From Caprimulgus europaeus (taxonomy: Eukaryota > Chordata > Aves > Caprimulgiformes > Caprimulgidae), in contig OU015524.1 of the NCBI GenBank assembly GCA_907165065.1, positions 26,954,295 through 27,018,294 of the forward strand: DNA of 64,000 bases, in the 5' to 3' direction. Shown piece by piece: positions 1 through 10,241 of this stretch (positions are counted from its first letter, which is position 1; every line of letters begins with the position of its first letter). Under the pieces are notes generated by a model. The model was not told the origin of the DNA, did no database searches, and saw only the letters and a program-made list of their open reading frames with translations. A program made the position numbers and the translations under genes.

Positions 1-861
1 TGGAGAGCTCCTCCTTACTCCAAGCCCACAGTTTGTTGGTTTTGTTCAGTCCTAAAAAACCCTTGCTGAGGAAATCAAACATCTGCTTTGAGCTATTTCA
101 GGCACAAGTAGCAGGTCTGAAGTGTAGTCCAAAGTCTGTCGTCCCTGAGGGACAGCTCTCTGTCTGCAAGCCTCTCGATCAGGGCTCTCCAACATGGGCA
201 GTCCTAGACTGGGCGGAAAGTTTTTCTCCTACATATTGGCTTTTAAACATACAAATATTATAATTCAAGCCCAGAAAACTACTAGCAGCCTAGTCATAGC
301 CAATGCTACTAGGAAGTGCAGCGTACAGTAAACAAATTCCAGCTCTTTAAGGGTATGTTCATAAGAACAGTGGCACCACGCATGCCTTTCCTCTGTGGTC
401 AGTATATCACTGCTTAGTAGAGGCAATTTCAAAAGCACATTGATAAATTGAAGAGCCTGCAAATGTGATTCAAGTCCTGGGGAAAACACAATACAGAGAG
501 AGCCGGCGAGTTCAGTCTGTGCAGGTTATCAAATAAAAAAGTGAAAGACAAGCTGATGGTCACATAAAAACTTTCAGAAAATACAACACCGGGGACTGAG
601 GGGCTCTTCACTTTAAAGGACAGACTGATTGAGACCTGTGTACAGCCACTAGAGCCAGTCAAAAATAAAATTAGAATGCCGGAGCACATTTTAATTGTGA
701 TGGTGCTTAACTACTGTGGCAAAACTTCAAAGGAAGTGGTGAGTTCCCCACCTCTTACTATTTGTCTTATCAAGGGTAGATGCTTTTCTGGGGAAGATTA
801 TTTCAGTAAGCAAATTAGCAGCTCAGTGCTGGTCTGAGTGAAACTGCAGCCTGTGCTATAC
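1..861. other. unique non-coding sequence, nothing recognised
   Basis: Mixed-composition sequence with only short open frames in any direction, none of which resembles a known protein. I see no repeat, RNA gene or promoter motif. It ends where a CR1-like tail begins. Confidence 0.6.
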
Positions 862-952
862 AAAAGATCGGGCTAGGTGATCTAATGGTCCCCAAAAGAT
901 CAGGGTAGATGATCTAATGCCTTTTGGCCTGAAAAGGCTGTGGATCTATGAA
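862..952 (+). repeat. degenerate CR1-like 3' end with an internal 32-bp tandem duplication
   Basis: The segment carries the phrases typical of amniote CR1 3' ends: 'tgatctaatggtcc', 'gatgatctaatgcc', 'ttttggcct' and a terminal 'atctatgaat'. It is much more diverged than the CR1 at 6270-7163, so it would be an old copy on the + strand. Two units of about 32 bp, at 862-893 and 894-925, both begin AAAAGATC and contain GATCTAATG, so the tail was partly duplicated after or during insertion. The family assignment is by recognition of these phrases and the exact subfamily is not resolved. Confidence 0.55.
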
Positions 953-1379
953 TCCCTTCCCTCAGCTCTGGCCACTTTGTGCATGAACAAATAGAAATTC
1001 CAGCCCCCGCAGCACACGGTACAGGTGTTTGCACAGTGGCACTGACGCCGTTGCCGTATCACTCGCACCCACCCTGCGTCCCGGGCAGCCATTAACAACC
1101 TGAGCTCTGCCGACAGCCCCCCGTCCCACACAAGCAGCAGGTCAGTGCCTGGCAGGGGACGCTGCTGGAGAGCCGGCCTCTGGGAGCTGTGAGGGCCCAC
1201 AGCTATCAGGGCGCTCCCGAGGAAGGGGACACAAGAGCCAGGGTAAGCACTGGCGAGAGGCGGGGCTGAGCTGCGCTCACTAGCTCCGGGTCATCAACTC
1301 ACTTCTCTGATTTGTAAAAACAGGCTGTTTACATCTAGAAATACACAAAAAGGAACCGGCGGCATCGTCCTTTCCGCAG
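953..1379. other. GC-rising shore of the CpG island
   Basis: GC and CpG content increase towards the island. A + strand splice-donor-like site (AGG|GTAAGC) lies at 1243. A minus-strand donor-like site (GAA|GTGAGT) runs from 1302 to 1297. Neither can be tied to a recognised exon. No open frame here resembles a known protein. Confidence 0.45.
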
Positions 1380-1497
1380 ATAAATCTCTCCCGTTCACTG
1401 CGGGGCCCAGCCCTGGCCGCCCTACACCGCTTTCCCGCCGCGGGGCGGCTGTGGGCACCGGGCGGCGGCGACGGGGCACGACCGGGCCGAGCGGGAG

Positions 1498-1512
1498 CCG
1501 CCAGGGGGCAGC
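1498..1512 (+). promoter_or_regulatory. predicted CTCF binding site
   Basis: CCGCCAGGGGGCAGC matches the published CTCF core consensus CCRSYAGRKGGCRSY at all 15 positions, in forward orientation on the + strand. It sits inside the CpG island, a common location for CTCF at promoters. Occupancy depends on methylation and cell type and cannot be judged from sequence. Confidence 0.7.
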
Positions 1513-1573
1513 GCCGCGCCGCGCCGGCCGGTGCCGGGCCCAGGCCGGGACAGGGTAGCCGGGATGGGGAGCT

Positions 1574-1595
1574 GGGCGGGGGCCGGGGCCGGGGG
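1574..1595 (+). promoter_or_regulatory. G-quadruplex motif in the CpG island
   Basis: Four G-runs on the + strand (GGG, GGGGG, GGGG, GGGGG) are separated by loops of 1, 2 and 2 bases, which satisfies the canonical intramolecular quadruplex pattern. It ends exactly at the donor-like GTGAGG. Promoter quadruplexes of this kind are common in CpG islands. Confidence 0.55.
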
Positions 1596-1860
1596 TGAGG
1601 TGATGGCGGCCCGGCCGCCCCGCAGCGCCACCTGTCCGTGCCGAGCTGCCCGAGGGCGGCAGAGGCGGCGGCTGGCGGGGCGGGAGGGCGGCTCAGCGCC
1701 TTCCTCCTCAAGCGGACAAGTTACCCAGTGGCTGTGGGCAGTGGGTGGGCCCCTGTTCGTGCCCGGCGTCAAAGCCTTAATCCAGAAATTAAATAAGACA
1801 GTGGCGAGGAGGGGGGCACTGAAGTTGTTTGCTCAGAGGGCGTATAAACCTGAAACGTGA

Positions 1861-4800
1861 ATTCAACTGAAGCGCCGAAACCTGAGGTGTTTTTCACTGG
1901 AAGCAGAAGTGGAGGCAGTGGCAGGCGTGGGGCAGCAGAACTCAAGGAGGTGTTCGCGATTAAATCACACTTGTGGCATTTTGAAGCGATACAAGAAACG
2001 AATGCAACAAGCTCACAAAGCATTTGCTATTGCTTTCTATTTGCACATACATATAGGCGAGGAAAGGTTCCTGAGAGGAAAGCAACCGTGACACAGACCA
2101 AGATTTATGTTCGCAGATAATATCCATGGGGAAACAAAAGTTGTAAATGTCTAATTCTTCGGCTTAGTAACTAGTGTGTTTTAGGAATTTACTATCCTTG
2201 TAAACTCTGAGGATTTGGCGCTTTCGTAAAACAACTGTTTGGTGAGCCAGACCTGCTGTCTGTTTCACACTGAATTTATGTGCTAAGCGTCATTTTGCAT
2301 CCCATAAATGCCAGTTCCAAAGTGCTTGCAAAACTCTAACATGACAGTGGGTTTGCTCTGTTCACTCAGAGCTCAAAGATCACACTATTCTAGTATAATA
2401 TTAAATTCAGCCTTTACTTTTAGTGCATGCTGATAACTAGGCAGACATAATGTGGCAATGAAAGTTTGCAGCAGAAACATCCATCACCTTCCAAAGCACT
2501 CAGTCAACTTCCAGAATTTGTATTTGATATATGGCAACACTTCAAGACATGAGTGACATGACACAGTAGTGATGGAAACATCCTAATTGCTCAGAAAATG
2601 AAGTTTGGCCTCTCTTTCTCTTTTTTTCCCCATGCTGTGACTTTAATATTTATTAAGAACAAACTATTGGGAAATTAATTTTAAATTTAAAATTACTGTA
2701 CAGTCAGTACCTATTACTGCAAAGCCCAGTCATTAGACTTCTCATTGTTCTCCAGCTAGGCAAAGTCACCTCTTTGCTATTGACATTTTTCTTGTGCAGT
2801 CAAATTCATACCTTCCTCCCTAAATCCTGCCTGGCTCTTATTCCTACATTGGTAAAAAGCAGCAGGAGAATTGACTCAATTCTTTTTTCTTAGGGTCCCT
2901 TATTTTCTTGAAATACATTTTTTCTTTATTAAAGAAAAACAAACAAACAAAAAACCAAACATACCACAAGATTTGGACCAGGATCTTGAAGGGATAAGAA
3001 TCAAGAAGAGGTTTTGCTTCTTACTTCATCTTCTTGTATAACATCACTAAAGTTGAGTATTTTTTGTGGCAAGTTTATAATCAAGAAAAAGTTTCTGATA
3101 GATAACAAGTTACATTCCCTGTGCTTGAAAGGGATATGGCAATAGATGATTATTTTTAGAAGATAAAGTTAATTCAACAGGAAAGAGCTATACTACAACA
3201 CGACGTGTAAATTTTTTTTAGATATGTTGGCTATTTATTCCCTCTGACTGCAGTTTATGTGGAATAAAGGGCTACATACAATATTTTCTAAATGAGTGGC
3301 TGCTTCAGTTTTTATGGTGTCAGTTGCAGATCTCACATGACAAATGAAGAAAACGACAAAAAAACCCCACTTATTTTAAACAGTCTGAAAGGCCCTTCAG
3401 ACTCTATCTGTTGCTGCTACCTATTCACTGTCCTTTTGACACTGAAACAGTTAAAAATGTCTGAAATAGATTGACTGGGCCAAATTGCTCCCTGGTGTAA
3501 TTCCATGGAGTGTATCAGGGTTGAATTTAGCACCATTTCGTCAGCATTATAAAAGCTACATTCAGTCATTAGCCAGTTGATAAATTATTCAGGAGATTTT
3601 CTTCCATGCTTCCCATTAGGGACAAAGAAAATCCTTTTTCAATCAGTCATTGTCTCATCTTTATTTTTGGTACTAATTTAAGAGAACACATCGCATTTGC
3701 AAGTGATTAATAACATAAGCAGGCAGTCGCCGATGGAGCATCGCTCCTCTCTCTGCATAGGTGCAGCTAAAGCCTGGCCCATGCCAAACACAAGCAGCTC
3801 AGGGCTGAAAGTCCTCAGCCCAGTATGTGCCCTCATTTACCAGCTCTGCCTCCCAGCAAAGTTTTGCCCCGTGTAAGTCATGGAGTAGCCCCATGGTGCC
3901 CAGCTGCTGCACCTCAGACTGCTCGTTCGGCTCTGGCATCCTCTTTGGGGTTGCCAAAGTGCTAATGAATGCCACTCCTGACGAGGAGCTCTGGTGAGCA
4001 CAGATGTCTGCGGCAGCAAAGCCACACATGCCAAAAGCAATAACTTTCCGTTACTACTGACAGAGGCCAGGGCTAAAGATGTGCAATAAAACAAAAATGA
4101 AGATTGCCTCATTGTGCATCCATCTGCTCAGCTATCCTCCCAGCCTGGCATTATACTTTTTATCAGGTTTTTCTGTTACAGAGTTTGTGAAGTGATGGGG
4201 CACTGGACACTGAGCATGGCACACCTGGTTTTGTTGACAGTGAGGAGTGTGTAATTGCCACAGAATAGCCACACTAGTCACTATGGGCCGTGCCCGTTAA
4301 AAACACTCAGACGTGCAGCTTTGAGTTCTGGTGCCAAAGTCCCACATTGCTGATTCTCCTGCTTCCCAAACTCTACAAATACCCACATTCTCTCAGCACC
4401 AGTTTCTGGCTGCAATGTCCAACAGAAGTACCCAAGGCCTGACTCCCTAGCTTGTTGAAGCCCTGTTACACATCCAAATGCTTTTGGGATTCCCACCAGG
4501 ACAATTATGCCTGTTTCCTTGTTACACACATGCTGAGAATAGCCAGTGAACACAGCATATGTCTGGGAGAGAAGAGTCATCAGCTCTTGAATGACTACAG
4601 CAATCAACTAACCCGTGGGAGATCTCAGCTAAAATCCCTCTTCCACCAGCTCTTTCAGAACAGGACATCAAACTTAGATCTCCCATTTAAGAGAGAAATG
4701 CCTTTCCCTTCTCTGCATCAGTCTGCTGTGAACCACTAGTTAACTCTTTGCTGAATATTTTTTATTTTGTAGACATTTTTTAGATACAATTCAGAGGGTA

Positions 4801-6269
4801 GTCAGGGATTGAGGTCTCCCAGCTGAACATTCTGAACATGGGGTTATGGACTCACATCATAGCCCTTCAATGTCAATAGTTAACTGTGCTACCATCAGAC
4901 CCTACCATAAGCATCTGAGACAGGTAAGCAGTCAAGAGGGACAAAATTATTCATCATAGCCCAAGACAATGAGATGAAGGTGATTAAAGGTATTTTTAAA
5001 TTTAATATCAAGAAAATAAATGTGGACAACTAAACTGTAATCACAAATTTTTATCTGCATCATTTAAAAGCAGGTCTACCATGAAAATTAATGTTGAACT
5101 GGTAAAATAGAATCATAGAATTTATCTTTTCCTTGGTTCTCTTGTTTCAGGGTGTCTCTAAAAAAGGATGGAAAGTTTTCCATCTGCCTAGCAGGAATGT
5201 TGGGAAATTGATCCACAGAAAAAGGAAAAATTCAAAAGTGCTTCTGAGTTCAGAAGTGCAGCAACTTGTTGGTCAAAACATTCCCATCCACCTGACATTT
5301 TAGGACAACTCTTATAAAATGTGGGGGAGAATTACAGATGTTTCTAGCAGACACAGGGGGAAGTATGAACTGTACTGAAATTGTCTACATAAAATTTCAT
5401 TTGTTTTATCCCTACTTGAACTGTGTAATTCTTTTCATATAATCTCACCACAAGATGAATACCTGGCCTGTTCTCTCTCATAGGGAAGGAATAAGCAAAC
5501 CTAACAGTTAGGATATGTCTGTCATATCAGTTTGGGCTCAACGCATCAGGGCCCAGAAGATAATGCCTAGCTCTGTGGCAAAATGCTTGCTGCTCTGTCA
5601 TGCGGGTGAAACGAATTCACATTGGGAGATAGAGTTACACACTCATAAAGCCAATAACCGTGCCAAGGCTTTGATGCGTTATATAAAAACTCACTATCAG
5701 TTTTCACTCTCCTTCAGTTCTGCCTCACTTGAAAAATTCCCCACTCTGTTATTTCCAATCCCATCCAACACAAATTCTTTGCTATATAAGCGAGCACACA
5801 GCACAGCCCTCTCCAAACCCAGATGATATTTAAATAAGCTTCATCTATTTGCTTATTTAAAGCAGCATGACAGCAGGGATAGCTGAGCTCCACCTTGATG
5901 GTATAATAAACTTGAACTTAGTGATCTGTGCGGGGGATTGATTTATGCTGTTGACAGATTCTAGGCTTCAACAATGAATGTGTTAGAGGGGATGTAAATG
6001 CAAATGGCCACATGGTTTCCTGAAGACATGAGTGCTCCTACAGTCTTATACTAATCACTTCCATATTTAACTCTTATTTTTCTCTCTGTAAGCTCCCTGA
6101 TTTTTACAGGAAGGTTATGACCATCCAAACTGAATGCATTTATTCACCAACTCAAAGGTTTTTTGAAAAATAAAGACAAATTCTAAAACAAAACAACAAT
6201 AAAACTCCAAACAAAAAATAATTTCACTTTCAGAAATATCCCTTGAAGGTACTTTCTAACATGCATTAG
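1861..6269. other. unique non-coding sequence
   Basis: About 4.4 kb between the CpG island and the CR1. I find no exon I can support. Minor items are an (AAAC)n-like stretch near 2935-2955, a 20-bp AT palindrome at 2676-2695, two TATA-like elements at 5680-5689 and 5783-5790, and a possible fossil repeat near 3478-3535. Open frames are short and unremarkable. Confidence 0.6.
2676..2695. repeat. 20-bp perfect AT palindrome
   Basis: TAATTTTAAATTTAAAATTA equals its own reverse complement over all 20 bases. It lies in an AT-rich tract, so chance and low complexity are the likely explanation. Confidence 0.7.
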
Positions 6270-7066
6270 ACCCCAACCAAGCTGAGTGGTGTGGCTGACA
6301 CGCTGGAGGGAAGGGATGCCATCCAGAGGGATCTTGACAGGCTTGAGAGGTGGGCCTGTGCCAACCTCATGAAGTTCAACAAGGCCAAATGCAAGGTCCT
6401 GCATCTGGGTTGGGGCAACCCGAAGCACAAGTACAGACTGGGCAATGAGTGGCTTGAGGCCAGCTCCGAAGAGAAGGACTTGGGAGTAGTGGTGGACGAG
6501 AAGTTCAACATGAGCCATCAATGTGCGCTTGCAGCCTGGAAGGCCAACCGTGTCCTGGGCTGCATCAAGAGAAGCGTGGCCAGCAGGTCGAGGGAGGTGA
6601 TTGTTCCCCTGTACTCCACTTTTGTAAAGCCCCACCTGGAGTACTGCATCCAGTTCTGGAGCCCCCAACACAAGAGAGACATGGACCAGTTAGAACGAGT
6701 ACAGAGAAGGGCCACAAGGATGATCCAAGGGCTGGAGCACCTCTGCTGTGAGGACAGGCTGAGAGAGTTGGGGCTGTTCAGCCTGGAGAAGAGAAGGCTC
6801 TGGGGAGATCTCATAGCGGCTTTCCAGCACCTGAAGGGGCCTACAAGAAAGCTGGGGAGGGACTTTTCACAAGGGCAGTTAATGACAGGACAAGGAGGAA
6901 TGGCTTTAAACTGAAAGAGGGTAGGTTTAGATGAGATATTAGGAAGAAATTCTTCACTGTGAGGGTGGTGAGGCACTGGAACAGGTTGCCCAAGGAAGTT
7001 GTAGATGCCCCCTCCCTGGAAGTGTTGAAGGCCAGGTGGGATGAGGCTTTGAGCAACCTGGTCTAG
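6270..7066 (+). pseudogene. broken CR1 ORF2 C-terminus (reverse-transcriptase polyprotein remnant)
   Basis: In an active CR1 this protein supplies the endonuclease and reverse transcriptase used for target-primed insertion. Only the C-terminal part downstream of the catalytic centre remains: no YADD motif and no endonuclease domain is present. The frame that includes [13 protein letters not shown] (about 6396-6434) and [20 protein letters not shown] (about 6639-6698) stays open from 6270 to a stop at 6912-6914. Family-like reading leaves that frame near 6838, where one G appears to be missing. It continues in the next frame through FKLKEGRF, meets an in-frame TGA at 6932-6934, and ends at TAG 7064-7066 after a typical 'SNLV' C-terminus. 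One frameshift and one nonsense codon make the copy dead. There is no reason to expect host use. Confidence 0.9.
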
Positions 7067-7137
7067 TGGAAGGTGTCCCTGCTCATGTCAGGGGGGTTGG
7101 AGCTAGATGATCTTTAAGGTCTCTTCCAGCCCAAACC

Positions 7138-7163
7138 ATTCTATGATTCTGTGATTCTATGAA
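7138..7163 (+). repeat. CR1 terminal octamer repeats
   Basis: ATTCTATG (7138), ATTCTGTG (7146) and ATTCTATG (7154) followed by AA form the tandem 3' terminus typical of avian CR1. The reverse transcriptase is thought to recognise this end of the RNA. It fixes the 3' boundary of the element. Confidence 0.95.
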
Positions 7164-10100
7164 CCCTGACTAAATGAAAACTGACATAGGGTAAAAATCA
7201 GTGTCAGAAATGTCGAGCTGTATTTCCTTTTTTTGATATAGATAAATTTATACTCTTCTTTCACCATCTCCAAAAAACCTCAATCAGAAACAAACTTTTG
7301 TAATAACAATATAAGTTTTTGCCAAAAGTTAGCATTGGTTTTCCCCTCCCATTTCACCAGCCCTTTTCTCTCTCCACTTCTCGAGAACTACAGAGCAACC
7401 TTTAGTGCCTGCTCTCTGACTTCCAGAGCGTGGGTGTTTTGCTGCTGGCTTGCAGTGAGACAAAAAAGCCCCAGTGATGTTGTTACCTTTCCCCAGAATT
7501 CTTGCCTTGCTTAAAACAAAAAGTTAGTTTTGAGTTATAGAGAACCTGTTAAAAGAAGTAGGAAGAGGGGAAATCCTGCTGCCTTAGCATTATAATTGCC
7601 CATTGAAATATGACTCAGTTCTTATCAAGATAACACAGGTAGAGCCATGCTGACAGCGTGGTAGGAAACACTCGGCTCTTCCAGCTTCCAAGAAGAGCCT
7701 ATTGCACCCAGTGCACGGAGTGCTGCATGCCACAGCACACAGCTCCTTCCCAGAGCCTGGCTTGTGCAAGCGGGCGTTAGCATGGTTGGCTTTTTGAGGA
7801 AGGAAATGACCCTGCCTATGAGGGGGCAAGGTCGCAGACAAACAAGAAGCTGCAGTTTTGGAGAGGAAGTAACGGGTACATAGCTGATGTTACCTTTTCT
7901 CTTCTTGATTATTGCACTAAAGGAAACAGAAGCCAAACAAGTTTAGGGGAGTATCTTGGTCTGCTGCAAAGTAATTCTTACAGTTCAAGCTTCCACCACA
8001 GCTCCTGACAACTTAAATGAAATTATAAGCACAAGGGGCTTGACCTTGCATGTAACCTGTGCATGATATTTTGAGAAAAAAACATAAGGGACCGACAGAG
8101 CTGTCCATCTGACTCCAGCTTGGCAGGCAATGAATACACATACCTGCTAGCTGATACCAACCAGCAAAAGGTGCCCACAATTTCCTATATAAGCTTGTTT
8201 CCTCATCTCTTTGTGTTCAGGCAGCCTCGCCTCTTGCCTCATCCTCTTCTCTTGGGCTCTGAAGGGAGCAGATGCAAACACAAGGCTTTTCCCAATTTCT
8301 CTGTGGCATCAATAGTCAAATCAGTATTACAATTTGAGGAACTGTGGTTTGTCCAGGCTCTGCTCAGAGGCGTTTTGCTGTCAAAATATACAACACATCC
8401 TGGGCTCCATTTGCCCTTGATCTTGAAACTGTTGGTGTTCAGCTTTCCCCTGGAGACATTTAAGCCAATATGTGCTTTTCTGTTTTAGTAAAAGAAAGAG
8501 AGAGATTGAAAGACTACAAAAAATTGACGCTTTAAAGAAAAGGAAAAAGTTACAACTTTCACAATACTCTTGGTAAGCCTGAGAGCACTGTCTACCATGC
8601 AATAGCCTTGCAGTCTTTGCTGAGTTGTCATGCAAGGACGCACGGAAGAAAAGAGTTGGTTTTGCAACACTCAAATTATAAAAAGGCAACCTTTCAAAGC
8701 AAAACAGGAAACCAGTTCTCTGCGCTGGCTACCTGACTCATGGCAATAAAACCATTGGTAAAGTGCTGTTCAACACCCAGTCAGGGAAGGCCCTCTGACT
8801 AAAAGAAGTAACAATGACTCAAAAAAAGTCACTATTTTTTTATTATTTTTGTATTATGTCTCATTTTTATTATTTGGGACATTTACTTACAGAGATTTTT
8901 ATGGGCTATGGGGAAGTCTATTAATCATTGCATTACACTTCCCAGTTCTTATGCATACCCCTTTATAAATCTGAAACTTCAATGTTCCAAAAGCAGGCTT
9001 TATCTCTCTGTTGTAATGAGAGAGGGAAGTAAATCAGGTTGCCCCAGCCAAGGGCAGGGAGATGATGTCTGAGTCATGATTAGGACCCTGGACCTCAGTA
9101 TGTTTCTCATCCCCAGGCAGGGATGGTCTTTGGTGGAGAGTGAGCATTTTGAGCTTCAGACAGGATGCTGGGAAGGTGCAGTGCTCTATGCAATTGAGAA
9201 ATGGGTACTAGGTGACCGACAATTAAACTAAAAACAAAGTTGTAGCCCAAATGGAGAGTAAAACTACAATTGCATTAACCTCAGCTGTTTCAGAAAGACA
9301 GCATCAACCTGGCACTTGTGTATAGCACAAGTTCAGTCACCTTAATAATGCCCAAAGAATTCATAGCTTGGTCAGCTTTAGGTTTTAAAGTACTGTTGTG
9401 TGTGCAAACTCTACTCAGAAGTGTTTTCTTGTGAAAAGTTGGAAAATATCCTGCAGACTGGGACTTCAGACACTGTTCACTTGCTGAGTCTTGGATGCTC
9501 TTTGTGTCATCTTTTTGAAGCAGCATATGCCTGGAAAGCAAAGCAGAGTCACAGAGGGCTAGGAGCTGGACAATGTCAGAAGGGCAAGAAGTCAGTATCT
9601 GAACAACTGAATCACACCCACTGTGCTTGAGTAATCAAATTGAAACAGCCAGAAGGGTGCTATCTTATCAAGAGCTTTTCAAAACAGGCAGCAGAAATGA
9701 GTAAAATTCTTCGCTTCAGATTTCATTTATCTCTAGCATTTCTTCTTCTAACTCCAACAGCCTGATCAACACTCAAAACTGTGCATTCGGCTGTTGTCAC
9801 TATTTCAAAATATCTCAAGTAGTGAATGCTTTGTATTAAGACACTTTACATAGTCTAATAATGCTTTAGCTAGAAAAAAATAATCCTCCTTTTCTAGCAT
9901 ATTGCATTCAGCTTTAATTACATTTCTCTTAACTATCTCTCTGCATTGTAGTGTAATGGTGGAGACAGCACCTCTCAATATTTAAACTTCTCACTGTCTG
10001 CTGTAAATTTACACATGGCCATCCTGGATCCCAGCACACCGAGTACTGTGTTTTTAAAATGTCATATATGCTCACAGAAGAAATTGCATATGCTCTTGAC

Positions 10101-10216
10101 AGAAGTAATGAGGTGAATGCCCATGCCTACAGGGCAATCACTTTCTAAAGCTTTTAAATTTTATTTATGGCAATAATCATCCAGCTTCAGCAATTAATTA
10201 CATTGCTCAGCATGAT
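7164..10216. other. unique non-coding sequence
   Basis: No gene recognised. A TATA-like TATATAAG at 8186-8193 and an acceptor-like pyrimidine tract ending at about 8220 precede an open frame of unknown meaning (8120-8488 +). Composition and peptide content give no support for coding. An AT-rich, T-rich stretch lies near 8820-8870. Confidence 0.6.
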
Positions 10217-10241
10217 ACAGTTGCTGTGACTTAGCAACTGT
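10217..10241. repeat. 25-bp inverted repeat with a Maf/NF-E2-like core
   Basis: ACAGTTGCT and AGCAACTGT are perfect 9-bp inverted arms around the 7-base spacer GTGACTT. The centre reads TGACTTAGCA, one base from the small-Maf/NF-E2 half-site TGACTCAGCA. The arms resemble RFX half-sites (GTTGCT) but the spacing is wider than a classic X-box. It may be a regulatory element; function is inferred only. Confidence 0.45.

Larger units (their letters stand above)
1380..1770. promoter_or_regulatory. CpG island, probable promoter
   Basis: About 390 bp of strongly GC-rich, CpG-dense DNA in an otherwise CpG-depleted window. Several GC boxes (GGGCGG-type) are visible, for example near 1441, 1574, 1651 and 1676. 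In vertebrates such islands usually mark promoters of broadly expressed or developmental genes. Direction is uncertain. On the + strand the right half is visibly G-richer than C-rich and has a donor-like site GGGG|GTGAGG at 1595; on the minus strand there is GAA|GTGAGT at 1302. An arginine-rich open frame runs from an ATG in good context at 1603 to 1860 (+) but matches nothing I recognise and may only reflect GC-rich composition. The island could serve a bidirectional promoter or a lncRNA. Confidence 0.75.
6270..7163 (+). mobile_element. CR1 non-LTR retrotransposon, 5'-truncated
   Basis: The sequence matches the 3' portion of avian CR1 LINEs: the C-terminal part of the ORF2 reverse-transcriptase region, a short 3' UTR with 'agctagatgatctttaaggt', and the terminal octamer repeats. 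Full-length CR1 is about 4.5 kb, so roughly the first four fifths are missing. Heavy 5' truncation is normal for CR1 because reverse transcription from the 3' end usually stops early. There is no poly(A) tail and no obvious target-site duplication, both usual for this family. The 5' edge is set where the CR1-like reading frame begins, just after an in-frame TAG at 6267-6269, and may be off by some bases. Divergence from the consensus I recall looks modest, so this is not among the oldest copies. Confidence 0.95.

Noticed and set aside
1603-1860. Arginine-rich + strand open frame starting at an ATG in good context inside the CpG island
   Set aside because: GC-rich DNA keeps frames open by composition. 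The minus strand is equally open over the same bases and no homology is recognised.
5107-5122. TAGAATCATAGAATTT, resembling a reversed CR1 tail
   Set aside because: The sequence to its right lacks the reverse-complement CR1 3' UTR that should follow, so it is probably chance.
7805-7830. Second CTCF-like motif around AGGGGGCAAG
   Set aside because: The 5' half of the core consensus is not matched, so it is not a credible site.
8120-8488. 122-codon + open frame following a TATA-like element and an acceptor-like tract
   Set aside because: No protein family recognised. A TATA box and a splice acceptor about 30 bp apart do not form a sensible gene start.
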